This document shows, one piece after another, positions 16,833 through 26,405 of a stretch of DNA of 64,000 bases; positions within the stretch are counted from its first letter, which is position 1; each line of letters starts with the position of its first letter. The stretch comes from Pseudolysobacter sp964466115 (lineage in GTDB: Bacteria > Pseudomonadota > Gammaproteobacteria > Xanthomonadales > Rhodanobacteraceae). The position numbers were made by a program, and so were the translations under genes. The notes below the pieces were generated by a model. That model was given only the letters and a program-made list of their open reading frames with translations. It searched no databases and was not told the origin of the DNA. The DNA is taken from NCBI GenBank assembly GCA_964466115.1, contig CAYXMH010000010.1, forward strand, positions 1 through 64,000, in the 5' to 3' direction.

Positions 16833-19800
16833 GTGTCTGATTTAAACCTCACGACGAGCGCAGTCGTCTGCGTTCACGGCGGCCAAGTCCCGGATGCGAA
16901 GTGGTTAGTTCGGCTGGCACAAACTCTACCGGCGAATAGTGCCGTATGCCTATTCGGACCGTGTGCCGGTGCTGTTGAAACACCAGTCACATGGCAGCGC
17001 ATGCCAACGGTCACCGCCGGTAGCACATCAACGCTGCTGATTGCGGCGCACAAGGCATTTTCGAATTCCAATCTTATTTTGCTGCACACAACCACCTCGT
17101 TACCGGATTTTTGGTATCAACGATTGCTGCGCGGCTTATCCCTTCCGGATGTATTGGCCGTAAGTCCACTGGATAATTGCGACCCGAATCGCGCCCCATT
17201 GCCGGCCGGTGTGTCGAGCGACGCGAGCGCCACCGAGATCGATGCGGCGTGTTTTGTCTATAGCCGTCGAATGGTATGGGATTGCGCGGCGATTTCACCA
17301 TTGTTGAGCGCCTGGAGTGGTGCGCGTTTGCGCGGCATTGCGTTGGATCAATTCAACGGCACAACTCCGGCGACTTTAGCGCCGCTTAGAGCTGTGCTGT
17401 TGGATCATCTGTATGTCGCAGAGGGCTCTCGAAAACTGCGCGGTCCGGAACCCACACGTGCTGGGGCAGATCCGCGGCCACCCTCACCCCTGGGTGAATT
17501 GCGGGAACGAGTCGCGGCACGGATTGCGAACCATCCCGCATTACCCGAAAAAACACCGTTCCCCGGTTTGGATAAAAAACCGGTCGTGCTGCACATGCTG
17601 CACGGCTGGGGCGGCGGTGCCGAGCGTTTTGTGCGCGATCTTGCCGCGATTGATTCCGTTCGTACTCACCTGATTCTTATTGCACGCGGTCAATTCGCAA
17701 CCCGCTGTTATGGCGAACGACTGGAGTTGTTCAATGGCGATTTTCGCAATCCGCCGCTGCGCCAGCTCACCTTGCCTCAAGCGATTGCCGATACCGCCCT
17801 CCATGACGCCAATTACCGGGCTTTCTTGGAAACGATTCAACAGGATTTCTGCGTCGACGCGATCGCCGTTTCGTCGCTGATTGGCCACAGCTTGGATGCG
17901 CTGCGCACCGGTCTGCCGACGCTGGTCATCGGTCACGATTACTATCCGTTGTGGCCGCTATTGCATCGCGACTTCGGTGATAGGCAGCTTACATTCGATG
18001 CAGCGCAGCTTGCCGCCGATTTGGCCGCAGCCGATTTCGGATTTGAATTTGCGCAACGCCAGCCATCCCATTGGCAGGCGCTGCGCGAGGCCTACGTCGA
18101 TGCCCTACTCACCGCACGGGCCACCCTGATTTCTCCAAGCCAAAGCGCACTGACGAATCTGCTGCACCTTGAACCGCGTTTCGCCGCATTGCCTTCCCAG
18201 AGTATCCCGCACGGTCTAACGCCCTGGCCGAGCGGCACTGTTTTGCCGATAACACCGCCCTCGGCACGACCACGGCTGCGCCTGTTGTTGGCCGGCCGCA
18301 TCCGCGGCGGGAAAGGCGCGCAATTATTGCGCGCGGCACTCCCGGGTTTACGCGAACACGCCGATATTTTTCTGCTGGGCGCCGGCAGCGAGGGCGAACA
18401 ATTTTTCGGTGAAGACGGTGTTCACATCGTTCTTAACTATGCTCGAGAGCAACTGCCCGAGTTGGTTGCGCAAATCGGCCCCGACATCGCATTGCTATTG
18501 CCCACCGTTTCCGAAACGTTCAGCTACATGCTGTCGGAACTGTGGAGTCTGGGTCTACCGGTTTTGGGTACCCGCCTTGGCAGTCTGGCGGAGCGCATTG
18601 TTGAGGGCACGAACGGTTGGTTGGTGGAGCCTGAGGTAAGCGCCATCGTTGCTGCGGTAGCTCGATTGGCGCAAGCGCACGATGCAGTCGCAAGCGTACG
18701 CGCTCAAGTTTGCGCGCAGCCATCCATAAGCATAGAGACGATGCTTGCTGGTTATCACGCATTGCTGCCACGCGTCGCGCGCGAATCGGCGGCTTATCCG
18801 GTGCATTTACCGACACCGCTGCGAATTGAGCTGGCCACGCTCAACGCCGAATACGGCCAAGCATTGCGTTCGCTTAAGCTGCAGCTCAATAAGTTCGCGG
18901 AACAACAGCGGGAACTTGATAAACGAACGGACTGGGCGCTCGGTTTAGAGCGGCAATTACACCAATCCCAGCAAGAGCTGACGAACGCGCAAACACAATG
19001 GAACGACTGGAAATTGCAAATCCAAACGGACCTTGACGATCGCATCAAACGGGTATCGGCTTTGCAAGCGGAATTGGAAGATCGCACCCAATGGGCGCTG
19101 CGCCTAAACGACGAAACCGCCAGACAACGCGAACAGATAACCGCGCTGTCGAACGAATACGAAACGCTAAACCGTGATCGGGATGCTTTACTGACCAGCA
19201 CGTCCTGGCGCATAACCGCGCCACTGCGCTCGATCATCCGGCGTTACCGGCATCTTCACGCCTACCTCAAATTTTCTTGGGCGCGTTTGCGCTCCGCTTC
19301 AAGCCGGGTTCGATCGAGCATCGCCCGCCGCGGCGCAATGGCTACGTTTAAACGCATAGCAATGGAATTGCGCCGCACACCCGCCCCAGCACCCGGACCC
19401 ATCGCGCAAGCAGCGCCTACGGAGGTGTTTCGGCCATTTTGTGTGCCGCTTAGCGCAATACCTCGGGTGTCGATCGTCATTCCGGTCTACAACAAATTTG
19501 CCTATACCAATGCATGCTTGAATTCACTGGTTGAACACGCAGGTGAGGTGGCGTTTGAAGTCATCGTGGTCGACGACGGATCAAGCGACGAAACCCCGCA
19601 GCGGTTACAAACCATTACCGGCATACGAACCATCCGCAATCCACAGAATCTTGGATTTGTTGGATCTTGCAACGCGGGAGCGGCACAAGCGAAAGGCGAG
19701 TTTATTCTATTCTTAAACAACGACACCACGGTCACCGCCGGTTGGCTAGAGGCTTTGCTGCGCTGTTTCGACCAAGAGCCCAATGCCGGTCTGATTGGCG

Positions 19801-21335
19801 CGAAACTGGTGTATCCGGACGGCCGTCTGCAGGAAGCCGGTGGCATCATTTTTTCCGACGGCTCCGGTTGGAACTACGGGCGTTTCGACGATCCGGCCGA
19901 TCCCCGTTACAACTTTCGCCGGGAAGTCGATTATTGCTCCGGTGCCGCGATCATGATCCGACGCACGCTGTTCACGCAGCTCGGCGGTTTCGATACGCGC
20001 TATGCACCGGCCTATTATGAAGACACCGATCTTGCCTTTGCGGTGCGCAGCGCCGGCTTGAAGGTAATCTATGAACCAGCCGCAACGGTGGTGCATTTTG
20101 AAGGCATCACGTCCGGCACCGATACCGGCAGTGGAATTAAGCGATTCCAAGTAGTCAATCAGGGTAAATTCCTGGATAAATGGAAAGAGCCCTTAACGCA
20201 TCAGCCTAAGGCTGGCACCAGCCCTGAACTAGCACGCAATCACCGGGCTTGCGGACGCGTATTAATCATTGATGCGTACACGCCAACGCCGGATCAAGAT
20301 TCGGGTTCATTGCGGATGGTTAACCTGATGCGCGTATTGCGCGAGCTTGGCTACGCCGTCAGCTTTCTGCCGGAAAACTGCGCCTATATGCCGCGCTACA
20401 GCACCGACTTGCAGGCCTTAGGGATAGAAGTGCTGTATCACCCTCATGTGCATCCAATGGCGTGGTTTCAACAATATGGCGCAACCCTTAACGCGATAAT
20501 ACTTTCACGACATTACGTCGCCGCCAATTTTATTGGCCTGGCTCGGCTTTATGCACCCCAAGCCAAACTGATCTTCGACACGGTGGATTTACATTATTTG
20601 CGCGAACAACGCGCTGCTGAGCTCGAAAATCGCGATGATCTCAAGCGCATTGCCGCAGCCACTCGCAACGCGGAACTCAAAATCATGCGCGAGTGCGACC
20701 TCACCTTGGTGGTCAGCGTTACCGAGCAAGCTTTATTAAAACAAGAGCAACCGCAAACGCGTGTGGAGATTCTTTCCAATGTTCACGAAGTATACGGTTG
20801 CCGACGTTCGTTCTCGCAACGCCGCAACCTGGTTTTCATCGGCGGTTTTCAACATCCACCGAATGTCGACGCCGTGCAGTTTTTTGTACGCGAGGTGTTC
20901 CCAAAGGTGCGTAGCCAACTACCCGACATCGAATTTCACGTCATCGGCAGCAAAACGCCCGAAGAGATTCTCGCATTGAACGGAAACGGTGTCGTGGTTC
21001 ACGGCTTTGTCGAGGACATCGTCCCGTTTATGGACACCTGCCGTTTATCCATCGCCCCATTGCGCTATGGCGCCGGAGTCAAGGGCAAGGTCAATATGGC
21101 GATGAGTTATGGCCTGCCGGTCGTTGCGACCAAGTGTGCGGTTGAAGGCATGCATGTTCGTGCCGGATTGGATGTTTTAGTGGCCGAGCATGCGGATGAC
21201 ATGGCGGCGAAAATCGTTCAGGCTTATGGTGACGAGGCTTTGTGGAATACTCTTTCACGCAACGGTTTGGAGAATGTACGTTCGCATTTTTCGTTCGCCG
21301 CGGCGCGCGAAGCGCTGTTGCGAATCTTGAACTAG
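16833..21335 (+). CDS. Giant three-domain glycosyltransferase (GT4 - coiled coil - GT2 - GT4)
   Basis: 1500 residues from a GTG start. After an N-terminal region, a GT-B (GT4) unit begins near residue 248 (VLHMLHGWGGGAERFV) and includes LLLAGRIRGGKGAQLL and the EX7E-type ETFSYMLSELWSLGLPV. A coiled coil spans about 670-790 and ends in the SWRITAPLR motif common in multi-domain glycosyltransferases. A GT-A (GT2) unit starts near 877 (SIVIPVYNKFAYTN, VVDDGSSDET, FLNNDTT, YYEDTDLAFAVR). A second GT-B unit runs from about 1141 to the end. Three catalytic domains suggest stepwise synthesis of a repeating surface glycan. Substrates are unknown. It stands alone, convergent with the kinase gene. Confidence 0.88.
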   Translation: MSDLNLTTSAVVCVHGGQVPDAKWLVRLAQTLPANSAVCLFGPCAGAVETPVTWQRMPTVTAGSTSTLLIAAHKAFSNSNLILLHTTTSLPDFWYQRLLRGLSLPDVLAVSPLDNCDPNRAPLPAGVSSDASATEIDAACFVYSRRMVWDCAAISPLLSAWSGARLRGIALDQFNGTTPATLAPLRAVLLDHLYVAEGSRKLRGPEPTRAGADPRPPSPLGELRERVAARIANHPALPEKTPFPGLDKKPVVLHMLHGWGGGAERFVRDLAAIDSVRTHLILIARGQFATRCYGERLELFNGDFRNPPLRQLTLPQAIADTALHDANYRAFLETIQQDFCVDAIAVSSLIGHSLDALRTGLPTLVIGHDYYPLWPLLHRDFGDRQLTFDAAQLAADLAAADFGFEFAQRQPSHWQALREAYVDALLTARATLISPSQSALTNLLHLEPRFAALPSQSIPHGLTPWPSGTVLPITPPSARPRLRLLLAGRIRGGKGAQLLRAALPGLREHADIFLLGAGSEGEQFFGEDGVHIVLNYAREQLPELVAQIGPDIALLLPTVSETFSYMLSELWSLGLPVLGTRLGSLAERIVEGTNGWLVEPEVSAIVAAVARLAQAHDAVASVRAQVCAQPSISIETMLAGYHALLPRVARESAAYPVHLPTPLRIELATLNAEYGQALRSLKLQLNKFAEQQRELDKRTDWALGLERQLHQSQQELTNAQTQWNDWKLQIQTDLDDRIKRVSALQAELEDRTQWALRLNDETARQREQITALSNEYETLNRDRDALLTSTSWRITAPLRSIIRRYRHLHAYLKFSWARLRSASSRVRSSIARRGAMATFKRIAMELRRTPAPAPGPIAQAAPTEVFRPFCVPLSAIPRVSIVIPVYNKFAYTNACLNSLVEHAGEVAFEVIVVDDGSSDETPQRLQTITGIRTIRNPQNLGFVGSCNAGAAQAKGEFILFLNNDTTVTAGWLEALLRCFDQEPNAGLIGAKLVYPDGRLQEAGGIIFSDGSGWNYGRFDDPADPRYNFRREVDYCSGAAIMIRRTLFTQLGGFDTRYAPAYYEDTDLAFAVRSAGLKVIYEPAATVVHFEGITSGTDTGSGIKRFQVVNQGKFLDKWKEPLTHQPKAGTSPELARNHRACGRVLIIDAYTPTPDQDSGSLRMVNLMRVLRELGYAVSFLPENCAYMPRYSTDLQALGIEVLYHPHVHPMAWFQQYGATLNAIILSRHYVAANFIGLARLYAPQAKLIFDTVDLHYLREQRAAELENRDDLKRIAAATRNAELKIMRECDLTLVVSVTEQALLKQEQPQTRVEILSNVHEVYGCRRSFSQRRNLVFIGGFQHPPNVDAVQFFVREVFPKVRSQLPDIEFHVIGSKTPEEILALNGNGVVVHGFVEDIVPFMDTCRLSIAPLRYGAGVKGKVNMAMSYGLPVVATKCAVEGMHVRAGLDVLVAEHADDMAAKIVQAYGDEALWNTLSRNGLENVRSHFSFAAAREALLRILN

Positions 21336-21384
21336 CTATTCCTTAGTGACGACACCGCGCAAATTTTCACATCGTTTATTAAAT

Positions 21385-23931
21385 TCATTCCGTGCCGGGA
21401 TTTGGAGTACGCGCTTTTTCTTCCAAAGCGGCTAATCGCGAATTCGCCGGATTAAGCTGGCGTGCGGCGGCAAGGGCGCGAGTCGCGTCGGAACGCTGGC
21501 CGTCCGTCAGCCATTGCTCGGCCTGGTCGAGATAAGCATCCGCCAAGCGCTCGCGCATTTTCGGCAAGGCCGGGTCTTGCGGTTCGGTATCGCTTAACGC
21601 ATCAAGCAGGGCGCGCGCGCGATTCGGCGTTCCCGCCTTTAACGTTTGATCGAACAGTTCGCGGGCGCGTACCGGGATGCGCTTCAAACCTTCCAGGGCC
21701 TGCGCGTTATTCGCGTCCAACCGCAGAACCGCCCGGTATTTGTCGAAGGCACTTTCGCCCGGCGGAACAATCAAGTTTCCCGCTTCGATGGCTTGGTTGG
21801 CGCCTTCAAGAAATTTTTGGATCTGCGCGGTTTGGTCCGGGGTTAATGCGCTACGGCGGTTCGCAATGTCCACCTGTTCCCGCGCTTCGCGCAAGCGACT
21901 GCGCGCCGCACGCACTTCAGGTAGATCGCCGGCAAGCGCTTCGGCCTGGGTAAGGAATTTATCCGCGCTGCTGAGGTTGTTGTCATCCAACGCGGCATTG
22001 GCTTGGGTAGCTAAGGCTTGCGCCACTTTACGCAAACCGGCTTTGGCACGGACATTGTTGGGGTCACGTTTTAACACGCCTTGAAACAGGATTTGCGCCG
22101 AGTCGGCCGATCCGGAAAACCGGCCAGCGCGTAACTGCGCTTCGGCACGCGTAAGGTCCTGCTCTTGCGCGGAGGCTTCATCGGTATGCACTTTGGCGAT
22201 GGCACCGCGTAGCTCGGGCACCTCAGGATGATTCGGCGACAACAGCGCCAAGTCCTCGATGCGCTGGCGTGCCAGTGGCAAATTATTCGCAGCAATCGCT
22301 GCGCGCGCCTCGTGCACCAAGCCTTCGGCCACTTTCTTTAGGCCATTGAGTGCCAGCGCGTTGCCAGGATCCGCATCCAACACCCGCTGATACAACTGCG
22401 CCGCACTGTTGTCGCCCAAAAGCAGGCCCTGCGTTAGCGCAGCTTCGGCACGAGTCAGTAGATCCTCCGTAGCGGTAATGCGGCTTTCAGCCGCACGTAA
22501 ATCGGTTTCCAATCGCTCCACCTCGCTACCGCCGGCGAGCAACTCACGCGCCGTTGCCAATAACGAACGCGCGGTTTCCAGATCGCTGCGTGAGAGCGCC
22601 ACCCGCGCCTGTTCAATCAGACGCTCCCCCACTTTAGCCAACCCGCGGCGTGCGGCATCGTTATCGTTATCGATCGTACGCGCCATTTGATACAGCTCGC
22701 GCGCGCTATCGCCTTGGTTGCCAACCAGTTTACCGGTTGCCAAAGCGGTATCCGCGCGTGCGATTAAATCGTTAAGCTCGGTATTGGGAACCAGGGCGCG
22801 CAAGCGGTCTTGATAGCGCACTGCACCCACCGCGATGATCAGCGCGCTGAAGGCTATCGCGGCCCACATCATCCGTTTGGATGACATCCAAGCTGACTTC
22901 GGTTCCGTTTCGCGATGCCCGTGCGCGGCGGCTGCCGCACCCGACGACGGACGACGCTCGGTTAGATTGGTCAGGTCGTCAAGCCGGCCGAAACTTGGAT
23001 CCTCGCGTTGTCGCGGAACCGCAACGGCTGGAACCGGGCTGGTAATGGGCTCGTTCTGCCGTGGTGTAACCGCCCCTAAAATCTCACGCTGATAGGCCTC
23101 ATCCGGCACAGCCAGGTCCAGATGTTCGCCACGGGCAATGGCGTATTCGAGTGTTTCAATGGCGGCGGCAACTTCATCGCCATCCTGGTATCGATCTTCC
23201 GGCCGCTTCGCCAACATTTTGTCCAGCAGCGGCTGCAGTGTCGCAAGTGCGGGTGGGAGTGCCGGGATCGATTGCGTGATATGCATAATGCCAACGGCAA
23301 GCGAGTCGTCCGCCGAATACGGAACCCGTCCCACCAGCAGTTCGTACAACACAACGCCCAAGCTGTACAAATCCGAACGACCATCCACGGTTCGCCCGCG
23401 CGCCTGCTCCGGACTCATATAGTGTGGCGTGCCAATCACAGCACCGGTACGCGTCATGCGCGCCGCCGAATCGTGGGCCCGCGCAATACCAAAATCGGTC
23501 AGCACCGACGACCCGTCATCGCGCAACAAGATATTGTCGGGTTTCACATCGCGATGCACGAAACCTTTGCTGTTGGCATAGGCAAGCGCGGTAGCAATCT
23601 CGCGCGTTACTCGTAGCGCGAACGGGACCGGACGCGGCTGACCGTCCTTGGTGAGGATGGGGCCACCCGACAAATACTCCATCGCCATGTAGTGATAATC
23701 TTCGTGGCGGCCCACGTCATGGATCGCAACCACGTGACGATGATGCAATTTCGCCGCAATTTTGGCTTCGCGCAAAAACCGGTCGCCAAAGTCGGGATCC
23801 GCCAATAGCACCGGCGACATCAGCTTAAGAGCCACCTCGCGATCCACGGATTCCTGCACAGCAAGGTGCACGGTAGCCATGCCACCACGGCCTAGCTGGC
23901 GTAGCAATCGATATCCTGGAATTTCGATCAC
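21385..23931 (-). CDS. Transmembrane Ser/Thr protein kinase with periplasmic repeats
   Basis: 848 residues from a GTG start. The N-terminal Hanks-type kinase (about 5-265) is complete: GRGGMATV loop, ALKLM lysine, HRDVKPDN catalytic loop, DFG, and GTPHYMSPEQ. A basic linker precedes a single membrane helix (about 352-370). The periplasmic part has four degenerate repeats of roughly 100 residues, each with a LIARADTAL-type helix, a TPR-like hairpin and an 'AARRGLAKV'-type helix. In this family the outer part senses an envelope signal. No PP2C phosphatase is adjacent; the nearest is at 38459. Confidence 0.9.
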   Translation of the reverse strand: MIEIPGYRLLRQLGRGGMATVHLAVQESVDREVALKLMSPVLLADPDFGDRFLREAKIAAKLHHRHVVAIHDVGRHEDYHYMAMEYLSGGPILTKDGQPRPVPFALRVTREIATALAYANSKGFVHRDVKPDNILLRDDGSSVLTDFGIARAHDSAARMTRTGAVIGTPHYMSPEQARGRTVDGRSDLYSLGVVLYELLVGRVPYSADDSLAVGIMHITQSIPALPPALATLQPLLDKMLAKRPEDRYQDGDEVAAAIETLEYAIARGEHLDLAVPDEAYQREILGAVTPRQNEPITSPVPAVAVPRQREDPSFGRLDDLTNLTERRPSSGAAAAAHGHRETEPKSAWMSSKRMMWAAIAFSALIIAVGAVRYQDRLRALVPNTELNDLIARADTALATGKLVGNQGDSARELYQMARTIDNDNDAARRGLAKVGERLIEQARVALSRSDLETARSLLATARELLAGGSEVERLETDLRAAESRITATEDLLTRAEAALTQGLLLGDNSAAQLYQRVLDADPGNALALNGLKKVAEGLVHEARAAIAANNLPLARQRIEDLALLSPNHPEVPELRGAIAKVHTDEASAQEQDLTRAEAQLRAGRFSGSADSAQILFQGVLKRDPNNVRAKAGLRKVAQALATQANAALDDNNLSSADKFLTQAEALAGDLPEVRAARSRLREAREQVDIANRRSALTPDQTAQIQKFLEGANQAIEAGNLIVPPGESAFDKYRAVLRLDANNAQALEGLKRIPVRARELFDQTLKAGTPNRARALLDALSDTEPQDPALPKMRERLADAYLDQAEQWLTDGQRSDATRALAAARQLNPANSRLAALEEKARTPNPGTE

Positions 23932-24067
23932 GTTGCGGTCACCAATTCACGTCCAATGAAACGATTCCCCCAATGTCCGGTTCGCGGTATTTCACAGATT
24001 GATTTAACACCCGAGCGATACATTGGCAGTCATGTCCTGCTTACAAAAGTTCGTAACCCATCCCATA

Positions 24068-24106
24068 AGGTCTTGAGACGACCTAAAGCCGGGAAACTTG
24101 ATCCCG
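24068..24106 (-). other. Two adjacent hairpins in the kinase gene leader
   Basis: Two perfect 5-bp stems with 7-base loops: CGGGA/TCCCG (24090-24094 with 24102-24106) and AGGTC/GACCT (24068-24072 with 24080-24084). They lie in the 275-base gap between the relA stop and the kinase start, in the direction of the kinase transcript. They may be a regulatory leader or residual terminators of relA. I could not match the gap to a known riboswitch. Confidence 0.35.
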
Positions 24107-24144
24107 AGCGCCGACGGATTCCTACCCGACGATGAGGGGCATCA

Positions 24145-24171
24145 TTGTCCTACGCAAGTCCCTGTTATAAT
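24145..24171 (+). promoter_or_regulatory. Extended -10 promoter aimed antisense to the relA 3' end
   Basis: TGTTATAAT (24163-24171) is a perfect extended -10 element (TGnTATAAT). A weak -35, TTGTCC at 24145-24150, is 15 bases upstream. Transcription from about 24178 would run rightwards, antisense into the last part of relA. No plus-strand gene follows, so an antisense or small RNA is the simplest reading. The match is seen; activity is inferred. Confidence 0.45.
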
Positions 24172-24206
24172 AAGCATAACACGTGGCCGGCTTGAACCAC
24201 TGGCTT

Positions 24207-26348
24207 TCATACCACGCGCCGCGCTTCCAGCACATTGGGTACACCCGCGAGCCGATTGAGCAACGTGCTGAGCTGACCAAAATCAGTAACCCGTATGGCG
24301 TAATTCATCAATACGATGCCCTGATCGCGATCGGTTTGCGTGTTTACTGCCAGCAAATGGACATTATTGGCCGCGATGACGTTGGTAATGTCCTTATGCA
24401 ACCATTTGCGGTCATAGGCGCGCACCAGCACTGAAACTTCATAAGCTTGGGCTTGTCCCGCACCCCACTCAATCTCGATCAAGCGAGTGGCATCGCGAGC
24501 GCGCAGCCGCGCTAAACTTGAACAATCGGCGCGATGCACCGAAACCCCGCGCCCGCGCGTAATAAAGCCCAGCACCGGATCACCCGGCAGTGGTTGACAA
24601 CACCGGGCAAGGGTAGTGAGAAGATTTCCCACCCCCTCAATCGTCAATGCGTCTTTCGCCAGTTTACGGACACGCGTGGGTTGTGGCGGCTCGATGCGCA
24701 CAGGGGTTTGTGTTTCATGCAGCACGCGCGCCATTTGGCTGGAGCCGATATCACCCAATGCCAACGCGACTAATAATTCATCCAGCGTCTTAAGTTGAAA
24801 CTTCGGCGCCAAGGTATCCAAATCAATATTGCTGAGCGCCAAGCGGCGCAACTCCTTTTCCAACAGCGTACGTCCCGCCGCCACATTTTCCGCGTGATCG
24901 CAGCGACGAAACCAAGCTCGCACTTTCTCTAACGCGCGGTGGGTAGTCAAAAAGCCGCGGTGTGGGTTAAGCCAATCGCGGCGTGGCTCCAAAACCTTGC
25001 CAGTGAGGATCTCCACGCAATCACCGCTTACCGGTGTAAACGTCAACGGCACGATGCGATTATTTACTTTCGCACCATGGCAACGATGGCCGACATCGGT
25101 ATGGACGTGATACGCAAAATCAAGCACGGTCGCCCCGCGCGGCAAGTCCATCACCTGGCCCTGCGGGGTTAGCAAGTACACACGGTCTTCCAGAATTTCG
25201 GTTTTAAACCCGGCCAGCAACGCCGCGTCGTCGTTGGATTCGTCTTTGGTTTCCAATAACTGGCGCATCCAGGCGATCTTGCGCTCGAAGCTTTGATCCC
25301 CTCCGCCACCTTCTTTGTAGCGCCAATGCGCCGCAACACCAAGCTCCGCGTGTTCGTGCATATCGTGCGAGCGAATTTGCACTTCGAGGGTCTTGCCTTG
25401 CGGCCCAATCACGGCCGTATGCAAGGATTGGTAATGGTTGCCTTTCGGGCGCGTAATGTAGTCGTCGAACTCACCCGGCACATGCGGCCAAAGCGAATGC
25501 GCCACCCCAAGCGCGGCATAGCAGCTGGGAATATTTTCCACTAAAACACGAATCGCACGAATATCGTACAGCTCGGAAAACTCAATCCCTTTGCGGCTCA
25601 TCTTGCGCCAGATCGAATAAATGTGCTTCGGCCGGCCGGCAAGCTCGGCCTTAATCCCGGCTTTTTCCAAGGCGTGTCCAAGCAACGCGATCGCGTCTTG
25701 TATGTAGGTTTCGCGGTCCGCGCGCCGCTCATCCAACAGCTGCGCAATGCGCTTGTAGACTTCCGGCTGGCTGTAGCGAAACGCCAGGTCTTCAAGCTCC
25801 CATTTTAACTGCCATATCCCCAGCCGATTGGCCAATGGCGCGTGGATGTCGGCACTGAGATACGCCAGAGCGCGCTGTTGCTCAACCGGCAAGCGGCCCG
25901 CGGCTCGCATGCGTGCGACTTGGCGCGCGAGCAAAATGAACACGACACGCAAATCGCGAATGATGGCGAGCAATAGGCGGCGCAAGCCTTCCGCCCCACC
26001 GGTTGCACGACGCTCGCTGTACAAAGACCACACCCGTTGCGCGGCGCGTTGGCCTTCCATCAGCAGACGCAACCCCGCTGACCAGCCCTTCTGCATGGAC
26101 TCGGGAAATACGACGCCGGCTTGCTCGTACTCGTGCAGCAAACACGCAACGAAAGTTTCGGGATCCGCTCGCAGTTCTTCCAAAATAGTAAGCGAGTCGA
26201 TCAACTCAGACTCGACTATGGCTGGTAATGATTCTCCCGCCGCAAGATGGACCCCTTCCAAAGCGGCCAACAACGCGCCAGCTCGTTCAGCTGGCAGTTG
26301 TCGGCACCACTCGACAAGGGTCGGCGATAGGGATGGTTTCTGCTTCAC
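24207..26348 (-). CDS. relA: RelA, (p)ppGpp synthetase I
   Basis: 713 residues. The N-terminal HD-like region lacks the HD and ED metal residues of SpoT/Rel, so hydrolase activity is not expected. The synthetase domain has GRPKHIYSIWRKM, YDIRAIRV and GEFDDYITRPKGNHYQSLH; the EFDD acidic motif is that of monofunctional RelA. A TGS domain (VYLLTPQGQVMDLPRGATVL), a helical/zinc-finger region with RCCQPLPGD, and a C-terminal ACT domain follow. It makes ppGpp on stalled ribosomes. It stands between the kinase gene and a secreted-protein gene, same strand. Confidence 0.96.
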   Translation of the reverse strand: MKQKPSLSPTLVEWCRQLPAERAGALLAALEGVHLAAGESLPAIVESELIDSLTILEELRADPETFVACLLHEYEQAGVVFPESMQKGWSAGLRLLMEGQRAAQRVWSLYSERRATGGAEGLRRLLLAIIRDLRVVFILLARQVARMRAAGRLPVEQQRALAYLSADIHAPLANRLGIWQLKWELEDLAFRYSQPEVYKRIAQLLDERRADRETYIQDAIALLGHALEKAGIKAELAGRPKHIYSIWRKMSRKGIEFSELYDIRAIRVLVENIPSCYAALGVAHSLWPHVPGEFDDYITRPKGNHYQSLHTAVIGPQGKTLEVQIRSHDMHEHAELGVAAHWRYKEGGGGDQSFERKIAWMRQLLETKDESNDDAALLAGFKTEILEDRVYLLTPQGQVMDLPRGATVLDFAYHVHTDVGHRCHGAKVNNRIVPLTFTPVSGDCVEILTGKVLEPRRDWLNPHRGFLTTHRALEKVRAWFRRCDHAENVAAGRTLLEKELRRLALSNIDLDTLAPKFQLKTLDELLVALALGDIGSSQMARVLHETQTPVRIEPPQPTRVRKLAKDALTIEGVGNLLTTLARCCQPLPGDPVLGFITRGRGVSVHRADCSSLARLRARDATRLIEIEWGAGQAQAYEVSVLVRAYDRKWLHKDITNVIAANNVHLLAVNTQTDRDQGIVLMNYAIRVTDFGQLSTLLNRLAGVPNVLEARRVV

Positions 26349-26357
26349 TTCCTGATT

Positions 26358-26390
26358 TTAAACCGGACGGCACCGGGCCGTCCGGTTTAA
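26358..26390. terminator. Strong perfect hairpin between a secreted-protein gene and relA
   Basis: TTAAACCGGACGG (26358-26370) pairs perfectly with CCGTCCGGTTTAA (26378-26390) around a 7-base loop. It occupies most of the 57-base gap between the stop of the secreted-protein gene and the relA start. T-tracts are short, so termination may be partial, but separating relA from its upstream neighbour is the likely purpose. Confidence 0.6.
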
Positions 26391-26405
26391 CGAAGGATCA
26401 CGGAA

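Noticed and set aside
23932..24206. Possible c-di-GMP (GEMM) or other known riboswitch before the kinase gene
   Set aside because: The conserved core sequences of GEMM-I, TPP, cobalamin and mini-ykkC classes are not present; only generic hairpins remain.
24183..24434. 83-codon plus-strand open frame just after the extended -10 promoter
   Set aside because: It is antisense to the relA 3' end, lacks a ribosome-binding site and has no protein-like features; the promoter is kept, the protein is not.
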